The notes: generated from the sequence alone by a model not told the origin. A stretch of DNA of 26,368 bases from an uncultured Clostridia bacterium (GCA_937919015.1 CALFPN010000050.1:1-26368), one strand, 5' to 3'. Counted from the first letter of the stretch, positions 1 to 8,434 are shown. Made by a program: numbers and translations.

Positions 1-63
1 CTCAGTTGGTAGAGCAACTGACTCTTAATCAGTGGGTCCAGGGTTCGAGTCCCTGAAGGCGCA
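1..63 (+). tRNA. tRNA-Lys (anticodon CTT), 5' end cut by the window
   Basis: The sequence carries the D-arm, anticodon arm, variable loop, T-arm with GGTTCGAGTCC, and the 3' half of the acceptor stem (AAGGCGC plus discriminator A at 63). The anticodon loop is 22-28, and the anticodon CTT at 24-26 reads AAG, so it is a lysine tRNA. The anticodon stem pairs 17-21 with 29-33. About ten bases of the 5' end, including the 5' acceptor strand, lie before the window. CCA is not encoded. A T-rich hairpin follows shortly downstream, so this is probably the last gene of its transcript. Confidence 0.95.
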
Positions 64-81
64 GTTTTTGTGGATTTCAGG

Positions 82-117
82 CCTTGCAGAAAATGCAAGG
101 TCTATTTTTATATTTTT
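82..117 (+). terminator. Rho-independent terminator after tRNA-Lys
   Basis: CCTTGCA (82-88) pairs with TGCAAGG (94-100) around a GAAAA loop, followed by a T-rich tract at 101-117. It lies 18 bases after the tRNA end and before the next ribosome site. Confidence 0.75.
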
Positions 118-167
118 CCCCATAGGATGTTCCAGAGGAAGTTTGTCGGGAAGCAGGGGGAATGACC

Positions 168-1157
168 ATGGAAGATATCAATGAAAAAATATTATGGGAG
201 GGCTATGGACTCCGTTTTCGGGGCGGTACCCGCACGCGGACAGGGCTGATCTGCCGCACGGATCAGGGGCTCAGGGAGTTGAAAAAGCCCAGAGGCAGCG
301 TGGAAAGCCTGCGTCTGGCCTTTGATGTAAAGGAACAGCTGCAAAAAAATGGATTTTGCAATATCAGCCGATTTTATCGGGCGATGGATGAGGAACCCTT
401 TTACCGTCATGACGGTGTATTATATACCTTGGAAGATGTGATGCCGGCGGAAGCCCTGCCGGAAGAAAGTACAGAAGATTTTTTGCGGGGAGCGGAGATC
501 CTGGGGCGGATGCATCAGGCAGCAAAGGGGCTATGCAGTGATGCCGCTCGCTGGGATAGAGACCGTTTGCCGGGGCTGTATGCCAAAAGAAGGGGAGAAT
601 TGGCAAAAATGCGTCGCCGCAATGACAAACGGGGGAATTATGACGCCATCGACCTGCTGCTGATCCGCCATTACGATCAGTTTATGGGGCAGGTGAGAGA
701 GGCGGAGGAATTGCTGCAAAAGGGCGGTTACAGAGAAGCTCTGGACAGAGCGGCCAAAGCAGGGGCCTTTTGCCATAACGCTTATAAGGGGGAAGCCCTG
801 CGGGTCAGCGAAAAAGGCGAGATTTTCGTCGGCAGCTTTGATAAATGCAGTAGCGAACTGCCGCTGGCGGATCTGGCCTATTATCTGCGGCGGTATTTCA
901 AAAAAACGGAAGGATCATCGGCGGGGGTGGCGGCCATGTTGGAAAGGTATGGAAAATATCGCCCCGTTTCTGCAGATGATTTGACCATTTTGCAGGGAAT
1001 GCTGGTGTATCCGGAAAAATTTCTGCGGCTGGTCAATGAATATTACAATCGGCGCAGAGCCTGCGTTTCTCCTGCCATGCAGGAACGGCTGGCGGCGGCC
1101 GCCCGAGAAGAGGAAAAAGGACGTATCCTGAAAGACATCATCGAAAAAGGCTGTTAA
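168..1157 (+). CDS. CotS-family spore coat protein (kinase-like fold)
   Basis: The product is about 329 residues and resembles the CotS/YsxE-type spore coat proteins, which have an aminoglycoside-phosphotransferase-like fold and act in the spore coat. Visible family features are the N-terminal strand pattern with a 'LICRTDQGLRELK' stretch, the 'EILGRMHQAA' helix, and a late 'FCHNAYKGEALRV...GSFDKCSSELPLADLAYYLRRY' segment that stands where kinases carry HGDxxxxN and DxD. In this protein those positions read HNAY and SFDK, so phosphotransfer activity is doubtful. Two in-frame ATGs lie at 162 and 168. The GGGGG ribosome site at 156-160 is only one base from the first and seven from the second, so I prefer 168. 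The length matches the family (about 330-350). The stop codon lies inside a terminator hairpin. CotS membership is by motif memory, not by a search. Confidence 0.72.
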   Translation: MEDINEKILWEGYGLRFRGGTRTRTGLICRTDQGLRELKKPRGSVESLRLAFDVKEQLQKNGFCNISRFYRAMDEEPFYRHDGVLYTLEDVMPAEALPEESTEDFLRGAEILGRMHQAAKGLCSDAARWDRDRLPGLYAKRRGELAKMRRRNDKRGNYDAIDLLLIRHYDQFMGQVREAEELLQKGGYREALDRAAKAGAFCHNAYKGEALRVSEKGEIFVGSFDKCSSELPLADLAYYLRRYFKKTEGSSAGVAAMLERYGKYRPVSADDLTILQGMLVYPEKFLRLVNEYYNRRRACVSPAMQERLAAAAREEEKGRILKDIIEKGC

Positions 1158-1195
1158 GGGGGAGCCCTTGGCAGCCTTTGCTGTTTTTTCTTGTT
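1146..1195 (+). terminator. Terminator overlapping the end of the CotS-like gene
   Basis: AAAGGCTG (1146-1153) pairs with CAGCCTTT (1172-1179). An inner stem pairs AAGGG (1156-1160) with CCCTT (1165-1169). A T-run follows at 1183-1188. The 5' arm uses the last codons of the gene, and the stop codon TAA lies inside the hairpin. Confidence 0.7.
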
Positions 1196-1268
1196 GCAAC
1201 TTCACGGGAAAAGAATTACAATAGAAGATGAAAAACTCCGCTATTTTTCCCCGAAGGAGGAGAAAGAA

Positions 1269-2744
1269 ATGAAGGATTATCACTTTCAGGAAAAGGATCA
1301 GGATTTTGGCCTGACCGTACGACTGGATGATATAAATGAACAAGTAAAACAGCTGCAGAAAGAGCCTGCAGAGGAAGATGATCTGGGCGATGCCAATGAT
1401 TTTTTGAACGCCTTTGAGTCTGAAAAATTCGATACACCGACTGGAACCTTCTCGGAAGAGGAGGAAATGGGCGATACCAGACAGACGATTCCCGTGCAGC
1501 CTGTGCAAAAACAGCCCGAACCTTTGGAAGAGGAAGAATGGGAAGCCTATGACGAGGAAGAAAAATTCGGCATGAGCAAAAAGACCATGGGGCTGTTGGC
1601 GGCTCTGGCGGTGCTGGCCTGCATCATCGGGTTTTCTCTGGTGCGTTGCGGGTTCCATCCTGCGGCAGCTCCCGCAAAGCCTTCCGGACAGGCTTCCCCC
1701 ATGCTGGTGGAAAGTGTGCTGGATGAAGGGGAAGCAGTGGTTTATGATATTGCCGAAGAACGGCGGAGAACACTGTTTCTGACGGAGGAAACGGAAGTTA
1801 TTGATGAACAGGGGCGTGCCGTTGCCTATGGCGGCTTGGAGATGGGCGACCTTGTCATGGTGGAGCTGGATAAAGATGGCGAAACTGCCCGTTCCATTGA
1901 TTACAGCGATGCAGCCATTGAGACCAGAGAAATGACAGGGCTGCAGGCGGATACAGTAAAAAAACGCCTGACTGGGGATGAGGATTCCTATACATACGGC
2001 GAAAAGGCTCTGTTTTTCTATAACAAAGAAGAAATTTCCCCCAAAGATCTGGAACCTTGCGACCTGCTGGAACTGAAGCTGGTGGAAAATGTGGTCTGGT
2101 CTGTGGCAGTTTTGGAATATCATGGATATATCGAGGTGGAAAATGCCGAGAATATCAAGGACGGCGCATTTCAGCTGGATGGGGAGGAAGCCCTTCCGCT
2201 GGCAGAAGGCATGAAGGTGGCTGTCAGAGCGGGTCAGCATGAGGTGACTGTAACCGGCTCCAATATCGAGACCAGAAAAGATACGCTTTTTGTGGAAGGG
2301 GGAGAGGAGTTCCTCTATGACCTTTCCGAGGCGCAGGAAAAGGTGGGCGTCATTATCGTGAATGCCAATGTCAGCAATTATAAGCTGTACATCAACGGCA
2401 CACTGGCGGAAAGCCCTGCGGTTCTGCCCATGGGGGAATATGACGTGGTCATTCTGAAAAATGGCTATACGGAATGGAGCCAGCATGTTACCCTGGATCA
2501 GGACAGTCTGACCCTCAATGCAGAACTGACAAGAGACATGCAATATGGTACATTGACCGTGACGGCAGATGTTGACGGCGCATGGGTCTATATCAACGGC
2601 GAGGAATACGGCGTTGCGCCCATGCAGGTGAATCTGCCCTACGGTTCTTATAACGTGCAGGTGGAAAAGGATGGATACGATACGTTCCGACAGAGCGTTT
2701 CCATCCAGAGTACGACTGCATCCTTACATGCAACATTGGAGTAA
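1269..2744 (+). CDS. PEGA-domain membrane protein
   Basis: The product is about 491 residues. It has an acidic, charge-rich, probably disordered N-terminal region (residues 1-100), one hydrophobic helix at about 107-126 (GLLAALAVLACIIGFSLV), a central beta-rich part, and two tandem PEGA-like modules at the C terminus. The modules start near residues 360 and 427 and carry 'KLYINGTLAE' and 'WVYINGEEYG' followed by a 'PxGxYxVxxxKxGY' pattern. PEGA modules are common in surface proteins of Gram-positive bacteria. Topology is inferred as N-in with the PEGA part outside. An upstream in-frame start at 1191 is possible, but AAGGAGG at 1254-1260 sits eight bases before ATG 1269, so I use that start. 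The cell role is unknown. It lies 36 bases before the phosphoglucomutase gene, with no terminator seen between them. Confidence 0.75.
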   Translation: MKDYHFQEKDQDFGLTVRLDDINEQVKQLQKEPAEEDDLGDANDFLNAFESEKFDTPTGTFSEEEEMGDTRQTIPVQPVQKQPEPLEEEEWEAYDEEEKFGMSKKTMGLLAALAVLACIIGFSLVRCGFHPAAAPAKPSGQASPMLVESVLDEGEAVVYDIAEERRRTLFLTEETEVIDEQGRAVAYGGLEMGDLVMVELDKDGETARSIDYSDAAIETREMTGLQADTVKKRLTGDEDSYTYGEKALFFYNKEEISPKDLEPCDLLELKLVENVVWSVAVLEYHGYIEVENAENIKDGAFQLDGEEALPLAEGMKVAVRAGQHEVTVTGSNIETRKDTLFVEGGEEFLYDLSEAQEKVGVIIVNANVSNYKLYINGTLAESPAVLPMGEYDVVILKNGYTEWSQHVTLDQDSLTLNAELTRDMQYGTLTVTADVDGAWVYINGEEYGVAPMQVNLPYGSYNVQVEKDGYDTFRQSVSIQSTTASLHATLE

Positions 2745-2780
2745 AACAAAAGACAACATTTTTTAAGGAGGAAAAACATT

Positions 2781-4511
2781 ATGGAAGACTATCGCGTAAG
2801 ATATCAGCAGTGGCTGGAAGATCCCTTTATCGATGAAGAGACAAAGGCGGAACTGAGAAGCATTGCGGATAATGAAACAGAAATCAAGGAACGTTTCTTT
2901 AAAGAACTGGAATTTGGTACAGGTGGCCTGCGCGGCATCATCGGCAACGGCTCCAACAGACTGAACCAGTACACAGTAGGGAAAGCATCTCAGGGTCTGG
3001 CAAACTATATCCTGAAAGAGGGTACACAGGACAAGGGTGTTGCCATTGCTTATGACTCCCGTTTCATGTCTCCTGAATTTGCAGAGGTTGCAGGTCTGAT
3101 CTTTGCTGCAAACGGTATCCCTGCCTTTGTTTATCCTTCCCTGCGACCCGTTCCCATGCTGTCCTTCGCAGTCAGAGAGCTGGGCTGCACTGCAGGCGTT
3201 GTGCTGACAGCATCCCACAATCCCCCGGAATACAACGGCTACAAAGTATACTGGGCTGACGGTGCACAGGTTGTAGCTCCCAGAGATAAGGGCATCATTA
3301 CAGAAGTAAACGCTGTGACAGACTTTGGACAGATCAAGAGAATGGACAGAGCCGAAGCAGAAGCGAAAAAACTGTTCAACCTGATCGGTGCAGAAGTGGA
3401 TGAAGCTTTCGACAAAAACGTACAGGCTTCCCTGATGAACCACGAAATGATCCAGCGCATGGGGGATAAACTGAACATCGTTTACACACCTCTGCATGGT
3501 TCCGGTAATATGCCTGTTCGTCGTAATCTGGAAAAAGCAGGATTCAAAAATGTTTATATCGTAAAAGAACAGGAAGCTCCCGATTCTTCCTTCTCTACGG
3601 TAGACTATCCCAACCCTGAAGATACAAAGGTATTTGTGATGGCACAGGAACTGGCTGCAAAAGTGGATGCGGATATCCTGATCGGCACAGACCCTGACTG
3701 TGACCGTGTGGGTGCCATGGTAAAAGACGATAAGGGCGAATTTGTTGCCCTGACAGGCAACCACGTTGGCGCACTGGCAACAGAATACATCCTGAGCCAG
3801 AGAAAAGCACAGGGCAGACTGCCTGAAAACGGCGCAGTGATTAAAACCATCGTTTCCACAGAAATGATCACACCCATCTGCGAAGCTTACGGCGTAGAAA
3901 AAATGGACGTTCTGACAGGCTTCAAGTTCATCGGTGAAAAGATCAAAGGCTTCGAAGAAACAGGCTCTCACACATTCCTGTATGGCTTTGAAGAAAGCTA
4001 TGGCTGTCTGGGCGGCACATACGCAAGAGATAAGGACGCTGTTTTCGCTTCCGTGCTGATCTGCGAAATGGCTGCTTACTACAAAGAAAAAGGCATGACA
4101 CTGTATGAAGCACTGCTGGCACTGTATGAAAAATACGGTTACTTCCGTGAAGGCGTAAAATCTCTGACCATGAAAGGTCTGGAAGGGATGGAACGCATCC
4201 AGCTGATTATGAAAACATTCAGAGAAAACACACCTGCTGCACTGGGCGGCTTCAAAGTTGTGGTTGCGAAAGACTATAAAACACAGGTATTCAAAAATCT
4301 GGTGACAGGCGAAGAAAGCGGCAGCCCTCTGCCCGTTTCCGACGTGCTGCATTATACACTGGAAGATGGTACATGGGTATGCATCCGTCCTTCCGGCACA
4401 GAACCTAAACTGAAATTCTACATCGGCGTAAAAGCAGATAGTCTGCAGGCTGCAGAAGAAAAAGTTGCAGTTCTGGATCAGGATATCGATGCGAAAATCG
4501 CAGCGATCTAA
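2781..4511 (+). CDS. pgcA: Alpha-phosphoglucomutase / phosphomannomutase
   Basis: The 576-residue product is a cytoplasmic alpha-D-phosphohexomutase that interconverts glucose 1-phosphate and glucose 6-phosphate. This feeds UDP-glucose, cell-wall and glycogen synthesis. Visible motifs in order are the phosphoserine loop TASHNPPEYNGYK (catalytic Ser near residue 144), the metal-binding loop GTDPDCDRVG (about 301-310), the sugar-binding loop GFEESYG (about 403-409) and the phosphate-binding loop RPSGTEPK (about 536-543). The length fits the PgcA/YbbT-type enzymes of Firmicutes. AAGGAGG at 2766-2772 supports the ATG at 2781. Codon use is strongly biased (ACA for Thr, CTG for Leu), as in the putP, SLH and hppA genes, suggesting high expression. 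A clear terminator follows. Confidence 0.95.
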   Translation: MEDYRVRYQQWLEDPFIDEETKAELRSIADNETEIKERFFKELEFGTGGLRGIIGNGSNRLNQYTVGKASQGLANYILKEGTQDKGVAIAYDSRFMSPEFAEVAGLIFAANGIPAFVYPSLRPVPMLSFAVRELGCTAGVVLTASHNPPEYNGYKVYWADGAQVVAPRDKGIITEVNAVTDFGQIKRMDRAEAEAKKLFNLIGAEVDEAFDKNVQASLMNHEMIQRMGDKLNIVYTPLHGSGNMPVRRNLEKAGFKNVYIVKEQEAPDSSFSTVDYPNPEDTKVFVMAQELAAKVDADILIGTDPDCDRVGAMVKDDKGEFVALTGNHVGALATEYILSQRKAQGRLPENGAVIKTIVSTEMITPICEAYGVEKMDVLTGFKFIGEKIKGFEETGSHTFLYGFEESYGCLGGTYARDKDAVFASVLICEMAAYYKEKGMTLYEALLALYEKYGYFREGVKSLTMKGLEGMERIQLIMKTFRENTPAALGGFKVVVAKDYKTQVFKNLVTGEESGSPLPVSDVLHYTLEDGTWVCIRPSGTEPKLKFYIGVKADSLQAAEEKVAVLDQDIDAKIAAI

Positions 4512-4528
4512 GATCGATTTAAGGCAAT

Positions 4529-4559
4529 AAAAAAAGCCCCTCAAAAGAGGGGCTTTTTT
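4529..4559 (+). terminator. Terminator of the phosphoglucomutase gene
   Basis: AAGCCCCTC pairs with GAGGGGCTT around an AAAA loop, with an A-run before and a T-run after. It starts 18 bases after the stop codon. The symmetric A and T runs mean it could also work on the opposite strand. Confidence 0.92.
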
Positions 4560-4575
4560 GTTTGGTTTGATTTTG

Positions 4576-4852
4576 GGGAAAACTTTTTTCACTTGTGAAA
4601 AGTTTTCCCTACGGCACTTCGTGCCTACCCTTTCAAAAACACGCTTAGGGCAATTATTTTATGAGGGTTTCACCCTCAAACTCCCACAAGGGGAATGATT
4701 CCCCCATCGGGGCTTTGCCCCTAGGCTAGCGGCGTTGCCGCAATGCTTGACCCCATTTGCAAAAGCGGATGCTTTTGCGTATCGGGTCGAGGGGGTGACC
4801 CCCTCGCAGGGGTTTGGGGACGGTGTCCCCAAGATCAGTTCTCGAAGAACTG
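4576..4852. repeat. Array of ten short perfect hairpins between convergent genes
   Basis: This non-coding stretch is almost entirely inverted repeats, mostly with three-base loops: 4576-4609 (about 15 bp with a small bulge), 4613-4625 (5 bp, TTC loop), 4662-4678 (7 bp, TTC), 4690-4704 (6 bp, TGA), 4709-4721 (5 bp, TTT), 4729-4741 (5 bp, GTT), 4759-4778 (8 bp, GGAT, inside an outer stem 4749-4753/4784-4788), 4788-4806 (8 bp, TGA), 4814-4832 (8 bp, GGT) and 4836-4852 (7 bp, CGA). The last overlaps the 3' end of asnB. None has a T-run after it, so they are not ordinary terminators. Hairpin pairs 4662-4704 (plus strand) and 4788-4832 (minus strand) are copies of one module that recurs at 16857-16909. 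Confidence 0.85.
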
Positions 4853-6658
4853 TTTATGCCATACGAGGAACATATAAACGGTCCAGATTTTGCGGCTGTT
4901 GTCTGCTTTGCCTGCCTTATGGTCATCCAGATATTTCATGATCTCTTCTGTCTTGAAATATTCCTGTGCCGCGGGGCTGTGGAAGGCTTCTTTGACGATG
5001 TTATAGTATTTGTCTTCCCTCAGCCATACGCGGATGGGCACGGGGAAGCCCAGTTTTTTCTTTTCAGCGACCATGTCGGGCAGGTAGCGGTGGGCCGCCT
5101 GTCTCATGGCGTATTTTGTGTTTTCCTTGGTTACCTTGTATTCTGTAGGCACTTTTCTTGCTACATCAAATACCACTCTGTCCAGGAAAGGTACGCGTAC
5201 TTCCAGAGAATGGGCCATGGACATCTTGTCCGCTTTCAAGAGGATATCGCCGATGAGCCAGAAATGGATATCGATATACTGCATTTTTGTCACATCATCC
5301 AGATGCGCCACCTTATCATAAAAAGGTTTGGTCAGCTGGGTATGATGGAATTTGCCTGTGGGGTGTTTCAGGATACGTTCTCTTTCCTGCTCATTCAGCA
5401 TGAACGCATTCCCGATGAAACGTTCCTGCAGATCCTTGCTGCCGCGGATCAGATAGTTTTTCCCCTTCATTTTGGGCAGTTTCTGCGCCATGGCACCTAA
5501 GCCTTTGCGCACGGGGCGGGGCAGGCGTGTCAGGGGCAGCAGGTCGTGGGGTTCCCGATAGATGTTGTAGCCGCCGAAAAATTCATCGGCACCTTCGCCG
5601 GACATACATGTTTTTACATGCTGCGCCGCTGTTCTTGTAACGAAGTAGAGGGCGATGGCGGAAGGGTCAGCCAGAGGCTCGTCCATGTGATACTGCACCT
5701 TGCCGATGGAATCCCAGTATTCCTGCTCGGAGATCAGGTGGCTGTAGTTGTCGATCTTGATTTTTTCGGACAGGGCCTTTGCGTAATCAATCTCGTTATA
5801 GTTCTGATAGTCGAAGCCAACGGTGAACGTTTTGTCGCCTTTGAAGCAGGCAGCAACGTAAGAGCTGTCTACGCCGCTGGAAAGGAAGGAGCCAACTTCT
5901 ACATCGGCGATTTTATGGGCCTGAATGGAATCCTGCATGGCTGCGTCGATCTCATCCACCCACTGATCCATGGATTTGCTGTGATCTGGTTCAAATACGG
6001 GTTCCCAGTAACGTTTGATGTCCAGTTTGCCACCTTTGAAGGTGAAGCAATGGGCGGGCATCAGTTTGAAGATGCCTTTGAAGAAAGTTTCTTCCAGCAC
6101 GCTGTACTGGAACGTCAGGTAGTTTTCCAGTGCCACGGGGTTCACTTCTTTTTTCACATCGGGATGTTCCAGAATGGATTTGATCTCGGAGCCATAGATG
6201 AAGTTGCCGTTTGCCAGTGTATAGTAGAAGGGCTTGATGCCGAAGAAGTCACGGGCACCAAACAGCGTTTCCTTCTTTTTGTCCCAGATGACGAAGGCAA
6301 ACATGCCCCGCAGTTTCTGCAGGATTTCTTCGCCCCATTCTTCGTAGCCGTGGATGAGCACTTCTGTATCTGCACCGCTGCCCATCACATGACCTTTTGC
6401 AATCAGTTCTTCTCTGATCTCCTGATGGTTGTAGATCTCCCCGTTGAAGGTGATGACCATGTCTTTTGTTTCGTTATAAATAGGCTGATGACCACCCTCC
6501 AGGTCCAAAAAGCTCAGTCTGCGGAAGCCCATGGCAATGCCGTCATCGATATGGGAGCCGCCGCTGTCGGGACCGCGGTGGATGATCTTATTTTTCATTT
6601 TTTCCAGAATTTCTTCGGGCGTGGCAATCTGCCCGGTAAAGCCGCAAAAGCCGCACAT
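4835..6658 (-). CDS. asnB: Asparagine synthase (glutamine-hydrolysing)
   Basis: The 607-residue cytoplasmic enzyme makes asparagine from aspartate, ATP and glutamine-derived ammonia. The N terminus MCGFCGF places the class II glutaminase nucleophile Cys at position 2, exposed when Met is removed. The glutaminase part (about 1-190) shows RGPDSGG, the substrate-loop FNGEIYNH and a GADTEVL segment. The synthetase part (about 210-600) has the pyrophosphate loop FLSSGVDSS near residue 257 and the GEGADEFFGGY motif. The length is normal for AsnB. AAGGAGG lies just upstream of the start on the minus strand, and a promoter at 6686-6715 fits. The last codons form one arm of the hairpin at 4836-4852. 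Downstream on its own strand lies the hairpin array rather than a standard terminator. Confidence 0.96.
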   Translation of the reverse strand: MCGFCGFTGQIATPEEILEKMKNKIIHRGPDSGGSHIDDGIAMGFRRLSFLDLEGGHQPIYNETKDMVITFNGEIYNHQEIREELIAKGHVMGSGADTEVLIHGYEEWGEEILQKLRGMFAFVIWDKKKETLFGARDFFGIKPFYYTLANGNFIYGSEIKSILEHPDVKKEVNPVALENYLTFQYSVLEETFFKGIFKLMPAHCFTFKGGKLDIKRYWEPVFEPDHSKSMDQWVDEIDAAMQDSIQAHKIADVEVGSFLSSGVDSSYVAACFKGDKTFTVGFDYQNYNEIDYAKALSEKIKIDNYSHLISEQEYWDSIGKVQYHMDEPLADPSAIALYFVTRTAAQHVKTCMSGEGADEFFGGYNIYREPHDLLPLTRLPRPVRKGLGAMAQKLPKMKGKNYLIRGSKDLQERFIGNAFMLNEQERERILKHPTGKFHHTQLTKPFYDKVAHLDDVTKMQYIDIHFWLIGDILLKADKMSMAHSLEVRVPFLDRVVFDVARKVPTEYKVTKENTKYAMRQAAHRYLPDMVAEKKKLGFPVPIRVWLREDKYYNIVKEAFHSPAAQEYFKTEEIMKYLDDHKAGKADNSRKIWTVYMFLVWHKQFFEN

Positions 6659-6685
6659 AATTTATTTCCTCCTTAAAATAAGGCT

Positions 6686-6715
6686 ATTTTACAAATGAAC
6701 TACCCTTAACTGTAA
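6686..6715 (-). promoter_or_regulatory. Probable asnB promoter
   Basis: Read on the minus strand, TTACAG (6715-6710) is followed after 18 bases by TAAAAT (6691-6686), a fair vegetative sigma-factor promoter. It ends 27 bases before the asnB start codon, so the leader would be very short. Confidence 0.5.
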
Positions 6716-6740
6716 CAGAAAAGGGCAGGAAATGCAATGT

Positions 6741-8393
6741 TTATGCCTCTTTTACTGTTTCTTCTGCCATGGATTCTTCTGTTTTTTCTTCTTTTTCGGG
6801 GAAGGGCTTCTGATTTCTGCCGAAGAGCTCGGAAGTATATTTCAGACCGTCTGTGAAACCATCCCACCACTGATCGAAGGAGAAGGTGAACCCCCAGTTG
6901 CCTGTGGCAGTGCCGGGGATATTCATGCGGTGTTCGGTACCCAGTGCCAGCACATCCTGCAGGGGGATAATGGCCAGATCTGCGGGGGAGGAGAGGGCAA
7001 GACGGATGAAATCCCAGGCCACGTTGGAGCCGTCTGCGTTCAGATAGCGGCGGTAGTGATCCTTTTCTGCTTCGGTGGCCGTTTCGTACCAGCCCTTTGT
7101 GGTGTCGTTGTCGTGGGTGCCTGTGTAGACCACCGTGTTTTTGTCGTAGGAATGGGGCAGATAAGCATTGTTTTTATCCTGTCCGAAAGCGAACTGCAGG
7201 ATACGCATGCCGGGGAGCCCCGCAAATTCCCTCAGAGCTGCCACTTCTTCTGTGATGATGCCCAGATCTTCTGCAATCAGAGGCAGTTCATCCCCCAGTT
7301 TTTCCTTCAGCAGTGTAAAGAATTTTTCGCCGGGGGCTTTTACCCATTTACCGCCGCGGGCATCTTTTGCGCCGAATTCCACTTCCCAGCAGGATTCGAA
7401 GCCGCGGAAATGGTCGATACGCAAAAGATCCACGTCTGTCAGTGTTTTTTCGATACGGGAGATCCACCATGCGAAGCCGGTTTTTTCATGCTGCTTCCAG
7501 TCATAGTGAGGGTTGCCCCAAAGTTGGCCTGTTTCGCTGAAATAATCAGGGGGAACCCCTGTGACACAGGTGGGGAAGCCTTTGGCATCCAGACGGAACA
7601 GCTTCTGGTTCGCCCATACGTCGGCACTGTCATAGGCCGTAAAAATAGGCGCATCCCCGATGATGGAGATCCCTTTTTTGTTGGCGTAAGCCTTCACTGC
7701 CTGCCATTGTTTGTGGAAGAGAAACTGCAGGAAGCATTCTTTTTCAATGGCATCTGCCAGTTCTCTTCTCCATTTTTTCAGCGTCATCGCATTGCGTTTT
7801 CTGATGGCCTTGGGGAAGGAGACCCAGTTTGCGCCCGCATAATATTCCTTCAGCTGTGTTTCTGTCAGGGCCACCTCTTCACATTCCGCCAGAAAGGCGT
7901 CAAAGTTTTCAGAGTTTTCCTCTGCGGCGCGAAGGGCGCGGAAGTGGTTTTTCAAAGAAAGATACAGGGCATAGTCATCCAGCCAGTAGGCATTCTTTTC
8001 GCAGAAATCCACATATTCTGCGGGTGTTTCGGCTGCCTTGAAGTTCCGGTATGCCTTTTCCAGAAGGGGCAGTTTTGCGTCACGGGCTTTGCCGTAATCC
8101 ACCCTTGCAGAAGGGGCAACATAGGCTGCCTGCAGATCTTCCTCCGTCAGAAGGCCGTCTTCCATCAGTTTTTCAGGGCTGATGAGAAGGACGTTGCCCG
8201 CAAAGGCGGAACAGCTGGAATAAGGGGAACCGCCGTCATCTGTGGGCACGAGGGGAAGCACCTGCCACAGGGTCTGACCGGCTTCTGCCAGTTTATCAAT
8301 GAAGGTATATGCTGCCTGCCCCAGGTCGCCTACGCCAAAGGAAGCGGGCAGGGATGTGGGGTGCAGCAATATGCCGCTTTTTCTTTTTGTCAT
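6741..8393 (-). CDS. malQ: 4-alpha-glucanotransferase (amylomaltase, GH77)
   Basis: The 550-residue cytoplasmic enzyme transfers glucan segments between maltodextrins and releases glucose. GH77 motifs visible in order are GILLHPTSLPASFGVGDLG at the N terminus, GDAPIFTAYDSADVWANQ, the nucleophile region LLRIDHFRGF (Asp near 325), the acid/base region IAEDLG (Glu near 373) and GTHDNDTTKGW (about 424), which carries the third carboxylate. The last 30 or so residues are a charged Glu/Lys tail after the usual end of the domain, with no recognised function. AAGGAG upstream supports the start. It lies 82 bases upstream of asnB on the same strand, but asnB appears to have its own promoter. With phosphoglucomutase nearby this fits storage-glucan or dextrin use, though the genes are not one operon. 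Confidence 0.95.
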   Translation of the reverse strand: MTKRKSGILLHPTSLPASFGVGDLGQAAYTFIDKLAEAGQTLWQVLPLVPTDDGGSPYSSCSAFAGNVLLISPEKLMEDGLLTEEDLQAAYVAPSARVDYGKARDAKLPLLEKAYRNFKAAETPAEYVDFCEKNAYWLDDYALYLSLKNHFRALRAAEENSENFDAFLAECEEVALTETQLKEYYAGANWVSFPKAIRKRNAMTLKKWRRELADAIEKECFLQFLFHKQWQAVKAYANKKGISIIGDAPIFTAYDSADVWANQKLFRLDAKGFPTCVTGVPPDYFSETGQLWGNPHYDWKQHEKTGFAWWISRIEKTLTDVDLLRIDHFRGFESCWEVEFGAKDARGGKWVKAPGEKFFTLLKEKLGDELPLIAEDLGIITEEVAALREFAGLPGMRILQFAFGQDKNNAYLPHSYDKNTVVYTGTHDNDTTKGWYETATEAEKDHYRRYLNADGSNVAWDFIRLALSSPADLAIIPLQDVLALGTEHRMNIPGTATGNWGFTFSFDQWWDGFTDGLKYTSELFGRNQKPFPEKEEKTEESMAEETVKEA

Positions 8394-8418
8394 AAAGAAA
8401 CATCTCCTTTTTATTAAA

Positions 8419-8434
8419 ATGATTTAAAAATCAT
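8419..8434. promoter_or_regulatory. 16-bp palindrome in the malQ leader
   Basis: ATGATTT, two bases, AAATCAT form a perfect inverted repeat between the malQ promoter and its ribosome site. It starts about a dozen bases after the expected transcription start, a position suitable for a repressor operator or a small leader hairpin. I cannot assign a regulator. Confidence 0.4.

Noticed and set aside
915..2543. A 542-codon open frame on the minus strand
   Set aside because: It lies fully opposite the PEGA protein gene and the end of the CotS-like gene. The product is His/Cys/Phe-rich without domains, and the forward genes have ribosome sites and recognised features.
2763..4592. A 609-codon open frame opposite phosphoglucomutase
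   Set aside because: It is a mirror of a highly biased coding sequence. It is Cys/Phe/His-rich, has no motifs, and runs through the terminator hairpin.
4576..4852. CRISPR array or tRNA-like cluster
   Set aside because: The hairpins are not direct repeats with regular spacers, stem sequences differ, and no tRNA arms are present.
4735..4941. A 68-codon forward frame over the hairpin array
   Set aside because: It is made of hairpin sequence and antisense asnB, with no ribosome site.
5546..8417. Long forward frames opposite asnB and malQ
   Set aside because: Both are antisense shadows with no recognisable domains. AsnB and MalQ carry full sets of family motifs.
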